Source of the DNA: Roseburia sp. AM59-24XD
Lineage (GTDB): Bacteria > Bacillota > Clostridia > Lachnospirales > Lachnospiraceae
Length of the DNA: 64,000 bases
Assembly: GCF_003478445.1 (NCBI RefSeq)
Contig: NZ_QUET01000023.1
Span: 8,448-72,447 of the forward strand
Reading direction: 5' to 3'
Part shown: positions 10,876 through 19,755 of the stretch, one piece after another
How positions within the stretch are numbered: the first letter of the stretch is position 1
Layout of the letters: each line of letters starts with the position of its first letter
Translations under genes and position numbers: made by a program
Notes under the pieces: generated by a model
Databases searched by the model: none
Told to the model about the DNA's origin: nothing
The model's input: the letters and a program-made list of their open reading frames with translations, nothing else

Positions 10876-11462
10876 TTATGAACGCTTTGTAATAACATGA
10901 TCTACAAGACCATATGCCTTTGCCTCCTCGGCGGTCATATAGTTATCGCGCTCTGTATCCGCTGCAATGATATCAAGCGGTTTTCCTGTATTCTCTGCCA
11001 GGATCTGGTTCAGGCGCTCTCTTGTCTTCAAGATCTGCTCTGCAACGATGCGGATCTCTGTCTCCTGTCCCTTCGCGCCGCCGGATGCTGATGGATCATG
11101 ATCTCTGCGTTCGGCATTGCATAACGCTTGCCCTTGGCACCGCCTGCCAGAAGAAATGCGCCCATGCTGGCAGCAAGTCCCATACAGTAGGTTGCCACAT
11201 CACACTTAATGTAGTTCATGGTATCATAAATCGCAAATCCGGCGCTCACAGAGCCTCCCGGACTGTTGATATAAAGACTGATATCCTTGCCCGGATCCTG
11301 AGACTCCAGAAACAGAAGCTGGGACACGATCAGACTCGCAATATCATCATTGACCTCATTGCTCAGGAAAATGATACGATCCTGTAATAATCTGGAATAA
11401 ATATCATACGAACGCTCTCCACTGCTCGTTTTCTCAATGACGTACGGTATACTGTAACTCAT
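10876..11462 (-). CDS. clpP: ATP-dependent Clp protease proteolytic subunit (frameshifted)
   Basis: Serine peptidase that assembles into the double-heptamer chamber served by ClpX. It starts at 11462 ([20 protein letters not shown]). The catalytic serine is in GLAASMGAF and the histidine in IMIHQP. Near 11087 the frame breaks: HQ should be followed by [14 protein letters not shown], which needs one restored C (CAGCCATCC read as CAGCATCC). In that frame the chain runs through the catalytic Asp region [19 protein letters not shown] to the stop at 10876, giving about 196 residues, the normal size. A GCCCGCA/TGCGGGC hairpin (11487-11510) sits in its leader; no CtsR operator was recognised. Confidence 0.95.
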
Positions 11463-11530
11463 ACTAACCCTTCATTCCTTTCTCCGCCCGCAAAACTCAC
11501 GCTGCGGGCACAATTATGCGTTTTCGTTGT

Positions 11531-11580
11531 AAAAAACGCCAGTCCCGCCTGCCGGAAGGGCAGGACAGCGACTGACGCCT
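11531..11580 (-). terminator. Terminator after tig
   Basis: On the minus strand a long GC-rich stem (GCGTCAGTCGCTGTCCTGCC pairing with GGCAGGCGGGACTGGCG) is followed by TTTTTT. It directly follows the tig stop and separates tig from clpP. Confidence 0.85.
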
Positions 11581-11592
11581 GAAATACATGAT

Positions 11593-12879
11593 TTATTTCT
11601 CAACGGCAGCGTCAACAACCAGTTCAACTGCTTTCTGTACAGCCAAATCAAGGGAAATCTGCTTCTTCTCTTCCTCGCCTACCAGCTCTTTTAACTTGTC
11701 TGCTTCCATCTGATACATCTCCGCCATCTTCTCAAGCTCTTTCTCAAGATCCTCATCAGATGTCTCAATGTTCTCTGCTGCTGCAACAGCCTCAAGAACA
11801 AGACGGCTCTGGATACGCTTTAATGCCTGTGGCTTAAGTTCTGCGGTAAGGCTCTCCGGTGTCATGCCTGTGAACTGCATATACTGCTGCAGAGACAGCC
11901 CCTGTGACTGGATACGCTGTGCAAACTCCTGTACCATCTGACGAACCTGTGTATCTACCATAGGATCCGGAATCTCCATTGTTGCATTCTCGATGATCTT
12001 TCCTACGACATCCTCTTCCTTTTCTCTCTTAAGAGCTGCTTCCTTGTTCTCAAGAAGCTTCTTCTTTAAGTCCTCTTTGTACTCGTCAACGGTATCGAAC
12101 TCAGATACATCCTGTGCGAAATCATCATCCACCTCAGGAAGCTCTTTCACCTTGATCTCCTTTACCGTCACCTTGAATACTGCCGGCTTACCCTGCAGTT
12201 CCTCAGCCTGATACTGCTCCGGAAATGTTACGTTGACCTCTGTCTCTTCACCGATCTTCTTGCCGATGAGCTGCTCCTCAAAGTTATCAATGAAGGAATG
12301 AGATCCGATGGTCAGAGGATAATCCTCTCCCTTTCCGCCTTCAAACGGCTCACCGTCTACAAATCCCTCGAAATCAATTGTTGTGATATCGCCATCCTCA
12401 ACAGCTCTGTCCTCGATCGTGATCATTCTGGAATTACTCTCACGAACCTTATCGATCTCAGCCTGAAGCTCCTCATCGGTCACCTCTGCTGTCTTCTTCT
12501 CTACTTCGATTCCCTTATAGTCTCCAAGAGTAACCTCCGGCTTTACGGCAACAGTTGCTGTAAAGATGAATGATTTGCCCTTCTCGATCTGAGTCACATC
12601 GATAGAAGGCTGTGCTACGATCTCAAGCTCGCTCTCCTTTGCTGCGGACTCATATGCTCCGGGGATCAGATCATTGGCAGCATCCTCATAGAAAACACCT
12701 GCGCCATACATTTTCTCGATCATCGCACGTGGTGCTTTACCTTTACGGAAGCCCGGAAGAGATATCTTGCTTTTGTTTTTCTTATATGCTTTATCTAATG
12801 CAGTTTCAAACTCCTCTGCGCTCACCTCGATCGTCAGCTTTGCCATACTCTTTTCTAAAGTTTCTACCTGTACACTCAT
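11593..12879 (-). CDS. tig: Trigger factor (ribosome-associated chaperone)
   Basis: Chaperone that binds at the ribosome exit tunnel and helps nascent chains fold. Start at 12879 (MSVQVETLEKSMAKL) after AAGGAGG. The ribosome-binding signature GFRKGKAPR is near residue 44, a FKBP-type peptidyl-prolyl isomerase domain (DGDITTIDFEGFVDGEPF) spans roughly 150-240, and a long helical C-terminal chaperone domain follows. 428 residues, full length. It precedes clpP-clpX-lon, the usual arrangement, but here a strong terminator lies between tig and clpP. Confidence 0.97.
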   Translation of the reverse strand: MSVQVETLEKSMAKLTIEVSAEEFETALDKAYKKNKSKISLPGFRKGKAPRAMIEKMYGAGVFYEDAANDLIPGAYESAAKESELEIVAQPSIDVTQIEKGKSFIFTATVAVKPEVTLGDYKGIEVEKKTAEVTDEELQAEIDKVRESNSRMITIEDRAVEDGDITTIDFEGFVDGEPFEGGKGEDYPLTIGSHSFIDNFEEQLIGKKIGEETEVNVTFPEQYQAEELQGKPAVFKVTVKEIKVKELPEVDDDFAQDVSEFDTVDEYKEDLKKKLLENKEAALKREKEEDVVGKIIENATMEIPDPMVDTQVRQMVQEFAQRIQSQGLSLQQYMQFTGMTPESLTAELKPQALKRIQSRLVLEAVAAAENIETSDEDLEKELEKMAEMYQMEADKLKELVGEEEKKQISLDLAVQKAVELVVDAAVEK

Positions 12880-12936
12880 TTTATAATTTCCTCCTTAATA
12901 TTTCACGGACAATACGCCGCAATTAACCATTGATAT

Positions 12937-12966
12937 ACTATAGCATGAATAATTCCACATTAGCAA
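12937..12966 (-). promoter_or_regulatory. tig promoter
   Basis: TTGCTA (12961-12966), 18-base spacer, TATAGT (12937-12942) on the minus strand, about 60 bases before the tig start. Confidence 0.6.
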
Positions 12967-12981
12967 GTCTTTTTCACAAAT

Positions 12982-14325
12982 TTATGGGATTACATGCCCC
13001 TTTTTATACAATACTTTGACAACCCGGTCGACATACTTCTCGCAAAGCTCCTGCGTTTCTGCCTCAACCATCACACGAATCACCGGCTCCGTGCCACTTT
13101 CGCGGATCAGGATACGACCGTTATCGCCCAGTGCCTTTGCGACCTCCTCAGTAGCTGCCACCACATCCGGATCGTTTTTGGCTGTCGGCTTATCCCCGAC
13201 TCTGACATTTTTAAGAAGCTGTGGATAGATCGTCAGGCCCTTTCGAAGCTCGGAAAGCTTCTGTTTCTTCTCCAGCATGACCTCCATCAGCATCAAAGAG
13301 GTAAGCACGCCGTCACCGGTCACTGCATACTTGCTGAAGATGATATGTCCGGACTGCTCTCCTCCGAGAGAATGTCCATACTGCATCATGTTGGCATTGA
13401 CGTACTTGTCACCGACCGCCGTCTTTTCATAGGAAATGCCAACCTTATCAAATGCCTTATACAGACCAAGGTTTGACATGATGGTTGTCACAACGGTATT
13501 GTTGTTTAACTCTCCCTTGTCCTTCAGATAACAGCCGCAAAGGTAAAGAATACAGTCGCCATCGATTACCTGACCCTTATCATCTACGGCAAGACAGCGA
13601 TCCGCATCACCGTCATAGGCAAAGCCGATATCCAGATCATTGTCCACAACATACTTCTGAAGGTTTTCGATATGAGTGGAGCCGCAGTTATCATTGATAT
13701 TGGTTCCATCCGGCTCCATACCGATCGCATAGGTCTTGGCACCCAGTGCATCGAACACACCCTTTGCCACGGAATAAGAGGAGCCGTTGGCGCAATCCAG
13801 ACCAACACGGACATTCTTGAAGGAACGTGTCGCCAGTGACATCAGATAACCAATGTAGCGGTGTCTTCCGATCGCATAATCAACCGTGCGTCCGATATTA
13901 TCCCTTGTCGCAAACGGGATCGTATCCTCCGGACTGTCAATATAAGTTTCGATCTTCTCCTCAACCTCTGCCTCCAGCTTGTGACCGTTTCCGTTGATCA
14001 CCTTCAAACCGTTATCGTAATACGGATTGTGGCTTGCTGAGATCATGATACCGCAGTCAAACTGCTCGGTACGCACAACATAGGACACGCTCGGTGTCGG
14101 GGTGACATGCAGCAGATAAACATCTGCTCCGCTGGCAGTAAGTCCTGAGGAAAGTGCATCCTCAAACATATAGCTGGAGCGTCTGGTATCCTTTCCAATA
14201 ACGATCTTCGCCTTGTGCTCCTGTCCATAATACCATCCCAGAAATCGTCCGACTTTATATGCATGTACCACATTAAGGTTTACATTCGCCTCTCCGCGGA
14301 AACCATCTGTTCCAAAATATTTCAT
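12982..14325 (-). CDS. glmM: Phosphoglucosamine mutase
   Basis: Interconverts glucosamine-6-phosphate and glucosamine-1-phosphate on the route to UDP-GlcNAc and peptidoglycan. The phosphoserine loop MISASHNPYYDNG, the metal-binding DGDADR loop, GGEQSGH and the C-terminal phosphate loop RESGTEPVIRVMVE are all present. I prefer ATG 14325 (MKYFGTDGFRGEAN), which matches the family's beginning; ATG 14337 adds four residues and sits almost on top of AAAGGA. About 447 residues, full length. A single gene with its own promoter. Confidence 0.96.
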   Translation of the reverse strand: MKYFGTDGFRGEANVNLNVVHAYKVGRFLGWYYGQEHKAKIVIGKDTRRSSYMFEDALSSGLTASGADVYLLHVTPTPSVSYVVRTEQFDCGIMISASHNPYYDNGLKVINGNGHKLEAEVEEKIETYIDSPEDTIPFATRDNIGRTVDYAIGRHRYIGYLMSLATRSFKNVRVGLDCANGSSYSVAKGVFDALGAKTYAIGMEPDGTNINDNCGSTHIENLQKYVVDNDLDIGFAYDGDADRCLAVDDKGQVIDGDCILYLCGCYLKDKGELNNNTVVTTIMSNLGLYKAFDKVGISYEKTAVGDKYVNANMMQYGHSLGGEQSGHIIFSKYAVTGDGVLTSLMLMEVMLEKKQKLSELRKGLTIYPQLLKNVRVGDKPTAKNDPDVVAATEEVAKALGDNGRILIRESGTEPVIRVMVEAETQELCEKYVDRVVKVLYKKGHVIP

Positions 14326-14380
14326 AACTGATTTCATTCCTTTCCAAAAACACGTTTCTTGTAATTATCGCAGTATTTCA

Positions 14381-14409
14381 ATCATATCATATTCATTTTT
14401 TGAAATCAA
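14381..14409 (-). promoter_or_regulatory. glmM promoter
   Basis: TTGATT (14404-14409), 17-base spacer, TATGAT (14381-14386) on the minus strand. Confidence 0.65.
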
Positions 14410-14483
14410 TGCTTTTACCCGGCACGGTAAACATTTCCCTGTCCCCTGAAAAAATCTCCCTGTCTTTCTCAAAATTTAAAATT

Positions 14484-14500
14484 GCCGTGTACAACACGGC
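14484..14500. repeat. Palindrome GCCGTGT-ACA-ACACGGC before the Xre gene
   Basis: Perfect seven-base inverted repeat in the divergent region between glmM and the Xre regulator, about 85 bases upstream of the latter. It is a good size for an operator, possibly autoregulatory, but this is inference. Candidate promoter boxes for the regulator lie just downstream in an AT-rich stretch (14517-14561) without a single clear choice. Confidence 0.45.
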
Positions 14501-14585
14501 ATATAGTAAAAATTTATTGGTAAAATTAGCATAATTTCTATAAAATAGTATTATAATCACCAACTTTTAGGAGGTACACAAACAA

Positions 14586-14939
14586 ATGAAAAAAAATCCT
14601 GTCGCACTTCAGACCCAAGATTTTGCACTCCAGCTTGCCAAGCTGCGGGAAGCCAGAGAGATCAGCGCATGTGCCATGAGCTACGATCTCGGGCACAACC
14701 GGAGTTATATCAATGGAATTGAGCTCCAGAAATATCTTCCCTCGTTTACGGAATTTATTGAAATATGCAATTACCTGAATGCCACTCCCAATGATCTTTT
14801 TCTTTCCGCTTCGGATTCGGCTTCCCTTCAGGTTATTTCGCCATCCAAGCTTCTGACAGTACTGCTTCCCCTGTGTGACGAGCTGACTCCGCGTCAGGTC
14901 AGTTATCTGTATTATCTTCTCCGGGATTTTCTCCCCTGA
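14586..14939 (+). CDS. Small Xre-family helix-turn-helix regulator
   Basis: A 117-residue cytoplasmic DNA-binding protein. Residues about 14-75 match the HTH_3/Xre fold (LAKLREAREISACAMSYDLGHNRSYINGIE, then FTEFIEICNYLNATPNDLF). The C-terminal tail (LLPLCDELTPRQVSYLYYLLRDFLP) is of a kind found in short Clostridial Xre proteins. An AGGAGG ribosome site precedes the ATG. It stands alone, flanked by glmM on the other strand and a terminator at its end. Targets are unknown; the upstream palindrome suggests self-control. Confidence 0.85.
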   Translation: MKKNPVALQTQDFALQLAKLREAREISACAMSYDLGHNRSYINGIELQKYLPSFTEFIEICNYLNATPNDLFLSASDSASLQVISPSKLLTVLLPLCDELTPRQVSYLYYLLRDFLP

Positions 14940-14958
14940 TCCGTCCCGGCCGTACCGG

Positions 14959-14994
14959 ACCTGCTGTCATTCTCCGAAATGACAGCAGGTTTTG
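14959..14994 (+). terminator. Terminator of the Xre gene, overlapping the deacetylase stop
   Basis: ACCTGCTGTCATT (14959-14971) pairs perfectly with AATGACAGCAGGT (14978-14990), followed by TTTTG. The convergent deacetylase gene ends inside this stem (stop at 14967), so the stem also encodes its last residues. Confidence 0.85.
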
Positions 14995-15749
14995 CGCTGC
15001 GACAATGTCTGGAACCGGTATCCTTTCTCTTCAAACATAGTAATGACTGCCTCCAGACTGTCAAGCGTTGCCCGGTTACTGCCGGAGTCATGCATCAGCA
15101 CCACCGGATCCTGTACCCGGAAGGCATCTTTTTTCACATTAGCAAGAATGCTCTCAACGCCGGGATGCCCGACGGAATCCTCCGCACTGACGTTCCAGTC
15201 CGCAAATTCCATCTTCTCCTCATGAAGTCTTTCCACGATTTCTTCTTTATAAGAACGGATATAACAGTTTGCGCTCCCCCACGGGAACCGCCACAGCTTC
15301 GGCTGATACCGGAATTTCTCCTCCAGCAGATCCTTTACCTTATGAACATCCTCATAATATGCCTCACAGGACTGATAGATATCACACGATTCATGTGTAT
15401 AAGTGTGAACTCCGACCTCATGCCCTTCTTTCAATTCCCTTTCAACCACCTCCGGCATCTCTTCCACCTGCTGCCCGATCAGAAAAAACGTCGCCGGAAT
15501 ATCATGCTTTTTCAGAATATCCAGATATTGCTGTGTCAGACAGCTTGGTCCGTCATCAAAGGTCAGATAGACTACCGGCTGTGATGTCGCTGCTCCTTTC
15601 GGGACAGCACTTGCCGGCTGCGTTGTCACATTTACGCTGAGCGTTTCGGTATACCTCTTCACCTGTTTTCTTTCAAACCCGAGTATTGCTGCAGCGGTCA
15701 GTAGTGTAAGCCCTGCCAGACATATCATTTTTTTCTTATTTTCCGTCAT
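14967..15749 (-). CDS. Membrane-anchored polysaccharide deacetylase (NodB family)
   Basis: A 260-residue carbohydrate esterase family 4 protein. An N-terminal transmembrane anchor (residues about 8-24, MICLAGLTLLTAAAILGF) would place the enzyme outside the cell. NodB motifs are complete: TFDDGPS (catalytic Asp and metal Asp), HTYTH (metal histidines), RFPWGS, DWNVS, and LMHDSG. Family members remove acetyl groups from peptidoglycan GlcNAc or MurNAc, or from other polysaccharides; the substrate cannot be told from sequence. It is transcribed away from cellobiose phosphorylase and converges on the Xre gene. It ends inside the shared terminator hairpin. Confidence 0.93.
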   Translation of the reverse strand: MTENKKKMICLAGLTLLTAAAILGFERKQVKRYTETLSVNVTTQPASAVPKGAATSQPVVYLTFDDGPSCLTQQYLDILKKHDIPATFFLIGQQVEEMPEVVERELKEGHEVGVHTYTHESCDIYQSCEAYYEDVHKVKDLLEEKFRYQPKLWRFPWGSANCYIRSYKEEIVERLHEEKMEFADWNVSAEDSVGHPGVESILANVKKDAFRVQDPVVLMHDSGSNRATLDSLEAVITMFEEKGYRFQTLSQRKTCCHFGE

Positions 15750-15850
15750 TTTTCCATCCTGAATATCACCCTTTGTTTCACCCTATTCTGTTTTCTTTCC
15801 TTCTATGCCGGGAATGCCGAAAATGTTTGCGAAAATCTTTAAGTATTTTC

Positions 15851-15879
15851 TTGATTTCCCCCTCATATTACGATATACT
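15851..15879 (+). promoter_or_regulatory. Cellobiose phosphorylase promoter
   Basis: TTGATT (15851-15856), 17-base spacer, TATACT (15874-15879), about 70 bases before the start codon. Confidence 0.7.
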
Positions 15880-15890
15880 TTAATTACTTA

Positions 15891-15905
15891 GGTCTGTTTC
15901 AGACC
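15891..15905. repeat. Inverted repeat GGTCTG-TTT-CAGACC in the phosphorylase leader
   Basis: A perfect six-base palindrome starting about 12 bases after the -10 box, in the expected position of a downstream operator. A near copy (GTCTG-TTA-CAGAC, 49491-49503) is in the aspS leader. A second small inverted repeat, GCCGT-GCT-ACGGC, lies nearer to the ribosome site. No regulator gene is adjacent. Confidence 0.4.
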
Positions 15906-15948
15906 GACATTATACTATATGCCGTGCTACGGCGGAATGGAGGACTAT

Positions 15949-18389
15949 ATGAAATTTGGTTTTTTTGATGATCCAAATAAGGAGTACGTCATCACCACAC
16001 CGAAGACGCCACTTCCTTGGATCAATTATCTGGGAAGCACCGATTTTTTCTCGCTGATTTCCAATACCTGCGGAGGCTACAGCTTTTATAAGGATGCAAA
16101 GCTTCTGCGTCTGACCCGTTATCGTTACAACAATATTCCAAATGATGAGGGTGGACGTTATTACTACATCAAGGACGGCGATACCGTATGGAATCCGGCT
16201 GGATGCCGGTCAAAACAGAGCTTGACTCTTATGAGTGCCGCCATGGTATGGGGTACAGCCGTTTCACTTCTGTGAAGAACGGTCTGGAGGCATCTCTCCT
16301 TGCATTTGTTCCTCTGAACGACAGTTGTGAAGTCAATCAGATCAAACTGACAAACAAGTCATCCGAGAAGAAGAGCTTTACTCTCTTTTCTTACATTGAG
16401 TTCTGTCTCTGGAATGCGATGGATGATATGACCAACTATCAGCGTAATTTAAATACCGGTGAGGTTGAGGTTGTTGATTCTACGATCTATCACAAGACAG
16501 AGTACCGCGAGCGTCGTAATCATTTTGCAGTATATTCTGTAAATGCTCCGGTTGACGGTTTTGATACAAGCCGCGACGAGTTCCTCGGTGCATACCGCGG
16601 AGTAACAGATCCTCAGGTTGTAGAGGAGGGCAAGTCCCACAACTCTATCACCAGTGGATGGTATCCGATCGGCTCCCATCAGATCAATGTTACTCTTGAG
16701 CCGGGTGAGACAAAGAGCTTCATCTTCGTTCTCGGTTACTGCGAGAATCCAAAGGATGAGAAGTTCGTTGCTCCAAACGTTATCAATAAGAAGCCTGCCG
16801 ATGTGCTTCTTGCAAAATATCAGACAGACGAACAGGTTGATGCTGCCCTTGCTGCCCTGAAAGCTAACTGGGAAGATCTTCTTTCCAAGTTTACCGTAAA
16901 GTCTGATGAAGAGAAATTAGACCGTATGGTAAATATCTGGAACCAGTATCAGTGTATGGTTACCTTTAACATGTCCCGTTCCGCTTCCTACTATGAGTCA
17001 GGAATCGGTCGTGGTATGGGATTCCGTGATTCCTGTCAGGATCTGCTCGGTTTCGTACATCTGATTCCTGAGCGTGCCCGTGAGAGAATCATTGACATCG
17101 CTTCTACCCAGTTCCAGGACGGAAGTGCTTATCATCAGTACCAGCCACTGACCAAGAAAGGTAATGCAGATATCGGATCCGGCTTCAACGATGATCCAAT
17201 GTGGCTTGTTGCCTGTGTATCTGCTTACATCCGTGAGACAGGTGATACAACGATTCTCGATGAGATGGTTCCATTCGATAATGATGAGTCAACCGCAGTA
17301 CCTCTTCTTGAGCATCTGAAGAGATCCTTCGATTACATCGTAAATCACAAGGGACCTCACAACCTTCCTCTGATCGGTCGTGCTGACTGGAATGACTGTC
17401 TGAACTTAAACTGCTTCTCTGAGCAGCCCGGCGAGTCCTTCCAGACCTTCGGTCCAAGTGAGGGACCTGTTGCAGAGTCTGTATTTATCGCAGGTATGTT
17501 CGTGAAATATGGTAAAGAATATGCAGATCTCTGTGAGTTCATCGGCAAGCAGGATGAAGCTGACCGTGCCCGCGCTGAGGTTTCTGCCATGAACGATGCG
17601 ATCCTCAAGGACGGCTGGGATGGCGACTGGTTCGTTCGTGCTTACGATGCACATGGAGACAAGGTTGGTTCCAAGGAATGTGAAGAGGGTCAGATCTACA
17701 TTGAGCCACAGGGCTTCTGTGTACTTGCCGGTGTCGGTGTGGAGACCGGTGAAGCCAAAAAGGCACTGGATTCCGTTAAGGAGAAGCTTGATTCCAAGTA
17801 CGGTATTGTCCTCCTTCAGCCTCCATACACCAAATATCATGTAGAGCTTGGTGAGATTTCTTCTTACCCACCTGGATATAAAGAGAACGCCGGTATCTTC
17901 TGCCACAACAACCCTTGGGTTTCCTGTGCAGAGACAGTGATCGGTCGCGGTAACCGTGCATTTGAGATCTATCGCAAGACATGCCCTGCTTACATCGAGG
18001 ACATCAGTGAGATCCACTGCACAGAGCCATATGTATATTCTCAGATGATCGCCGGTAAGGATGCACACTTCTTCGGTCAGGCTAAGAACAGCTGGCTGAC
18101 AGGTACTGCTGCATGGACATTTGTCAATGTATCCCAGTACATTCTCGGTGTTGTTCCTACTCTGAAGGGACTTAGCATTGATCCTTGTATCCCTGCCGAG
18201 ATGGGAACGAAGTTCACCATGACAAGAAAGTACCGCGAGGGTGTTTATAACATCACCGTTGAGAACGACAATAAGGTTGAGAAGGGCGTTGCCAAGCTGA
18301 TCGTAGACGGCAAAGAGCTTACCGGAACAACTGTTGTTCCTTATGAGAAGGGTAAGACCGAGTACAACGTAACTGTTGTAATGGGCTAA
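15949..18389 (+). CDS. Cellobiose phosphorylase, GH94 (frameshifted)
   Basis: Cytoplasmic enzyme that splits cellobiose with phosphate to glucose-1-phosphate and glucose, saving ATP. The start at 15949 ([21 protein letters not shown]) follows GGAGG. The protein resembles the known Clostridium thermocellum enzyme along its length: an N-terminal beta-sandwich (to about 280), a linker, then the alpha6/alpha6 catalytic barrel with the proton donor Asp in [10 protein letters not shown] near residue 482 and phosphate-site residues in the GTAAW region. Near 16197 the frame breaks: DTVWNP should continue [17 protein letters not shown], explained by one lost G in CCGGGC. Restored length is about 813 residues, typical. 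No cellobiose transporter is adjacent. Confidence 0.95.
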
Positions 18390-18418
18390 TCCATTCTCCT
18401 TTATATTGACCGATTGAG

Positions 18419-18455
18419 AACGATCCGGGATAAGAAAATCCCGGATCGTTTTTTG
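18419..18455 (+). terminator. Terminator of cellobiose phosphorylase
   Basis: AACGATCCGGGA (18419-18430) and TCCCGGATCGTT (18439-18450) form a perfect 12-base stem followed by TTTTT. Confidence 0.93.
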
Positions 18456-18548
18456 TTGGTATTCAGAGATTCTCCGATCATGCCGATATTATATCCGGGA
18501 AGGCAAAGGATGGCATTCACCATATCATGACAGAATAGAGGAAATAGA

Positions 18549-19102
18549 ATGGATGCATCTGTAAACAAAGAAGAAAAAAGCACACAGAATATCAATCAGG
18601 TGATCAAGGAAGCACTGTTTAAAATGTCCGATCCGACACCGGACATGACGGATGAGGAGCGGGAAAGCTATCATCGGAAGCTTCTTGCGAAACTGGAGAG
18701 TGGTCAGAAGCTGACCTCACAGGAGCTGGCATTTCTGCGGACGAACGATCCTGCAGCATATCAGAAAGCACGCCGCATGGAACAGAAACGCCAGTGGCTG
18801 ACGGAGCAGATGAAGAAGTGCAAATCAAAGCAGGAGGTTTCGGATGTGGTCAATGATGCGATCGCACATGTATCCGAGAAGGATCCGGACCGCAATGCGA
18901 TCATTGCAACCTACCGGGAAGCTACAAGGAGTTTCGCAAAACTCCCGGTTACTGCAGACTTCCGGATACCAGAAAGGAAGCCGAGGAGGAAGAAAAACGC
19001 GGCAAGAAACGACAATATGCCGGAGATATTGACTCAGACAGCGATGTAACACCGCTTGCGGAGGTGTATGATGCACTTCCGGTATTTGATGCAAAGGGAT
19101 GA
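18549..19102 (+). CDS. Unknown charged soluble protein (frameshifted)
   Basis: I do not recognise this family. The N-terminal 120 residues are helical and charged (DERESYHRKLLAKLESGQKL, LRTNDPAAYQKARRMEQKRQ), with no signal peptide or membrane segment. Near 18920 the frame breaks. The better reading is EAYKEFRKTPGYCRLPDTRK followed by an acidic-basic tail ending EVYDALPVFDAKG and a stop at 19102; a lost T in GCTTAC explains it. The restored protein has about 185 residues. GAGGAAATAGA precedes the ATG. A terminator follows at 19144, so it is probably a single-gene unit. Its charge and coiled-coil character suggest a structural or adaptor role, but that is only a guess. Confidence 0.7.
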
Positions 19103-19143
19103 TCCGACAACAGTTGTTACAGTATAACACGATATAAACAGAT

Positions 19144-19186
19144 AAGGCAGCCCCTTTTCTTAAAGGAAAAGGAACTGCCTTGTTTT
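19144..19186 (+). terminator. Terminator after the unknown gene
   Basis: AAGGCAG and CTGCCTT form the outer stem and CCTTTTC/GAAAAGG the inner one, followed by GTTTT. Confidence 0.75.
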
Positions 19187-19254
19187 GATACAGTCACAAA
19201 CTCCACACATGGAATATATCACTGTACCCATAATCTTTCTTATCTTCCAAAAGT

Positions 19255-19755
19255 CTAATTGCTCTTTTGTTTCTTCTGATAGATCGTAAAATAATACTCG
19301 AGATCATAATAGGTCTGTTCGTCGGAGATGTGCGTCATCTCCCACTCCGGATCCTCATCGAGATTCGGAAAATGCGTATCCGCCTCATAATGATAATCAA
19401 TCTTTGTGATATATGCTCTGTCGCAGTATGGAAGAAACTGGCGGTATATCTGCTCTCCTCCGATAATATAGATCTGTTCCTCCGGATAGGCTTTGATCTC
19501 CTCCAGTGCTTCTTCAATGCTGTGAACAATAACCGCATCGGAGTACCGATAATCCTGTTTTCGGGTGAGGATCACATTCTTTCGTCCCTTTAATGTCGTT
19601 CCTCCCGGCAGTCCCTCCATCGTCTTTCGACCGCCAAGGATCACACCGCCCATCGTCAGCTCCTGAAACTGCTTCTTATCCTGCGGGATGCTTACGAGCA
19701 GCTCCCCCTTATTGCCTATCGCCCAATTGCTGTCTACCGCTGCGATCAGTCTCAT
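19255..19755 (-). CDS. folA: Dihydrofolate reductase
   Basis: Reduces dihydrofolate to tetrahydrofolate with NADPH. Family marks are the N-terminal IAAVDSNWAIGNKGELLVSIPQD, GGRKTMEGLPG for NADPH binding, and YIIGGEQIYRQFLPYCDRAYITKI. The start ATG at 19755 shares its A with the last base of the hflX stop codon (TAATG), and AGGAGG lies seven bases upstream inside hflX, so the two are translationally coupled. An ATG two codons earlier (19761) is too close to the ribosome site. About 166 residues, full length. The usual partner thyA is not next to it. Confidence 0.95.
   Translation of the reverse strand: MRLIAAVDSNWAIGNKGELLVSIPQDKKQFQELTMGGVILGGRKTMEGLPGGTTLKGRKNVILTRKQDYRYSDAVIVHSIEEALEEIKAYPEEQIYIIGGEQIYRQFLPYCDRAYITKIDYHYEADTHFPNLDEDPEWEMTHISDEQTYYDLEYYFTIYQKKQKSN

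Noticed and set aside
10876..11530. CtsR or CIRCE heat-shock operator before clpP or lon
   Set aside because: I searched the leaders by eye and found only hairpins, no matching direct heptads or CIRCE repeat.
15820..15850. Catabolite-control (cre) site before cellobiose phosphorylase
   Set aside because: The sequence around TTTGCGAAAATC keeps only part of the consensus; key positions do not match on either strand.
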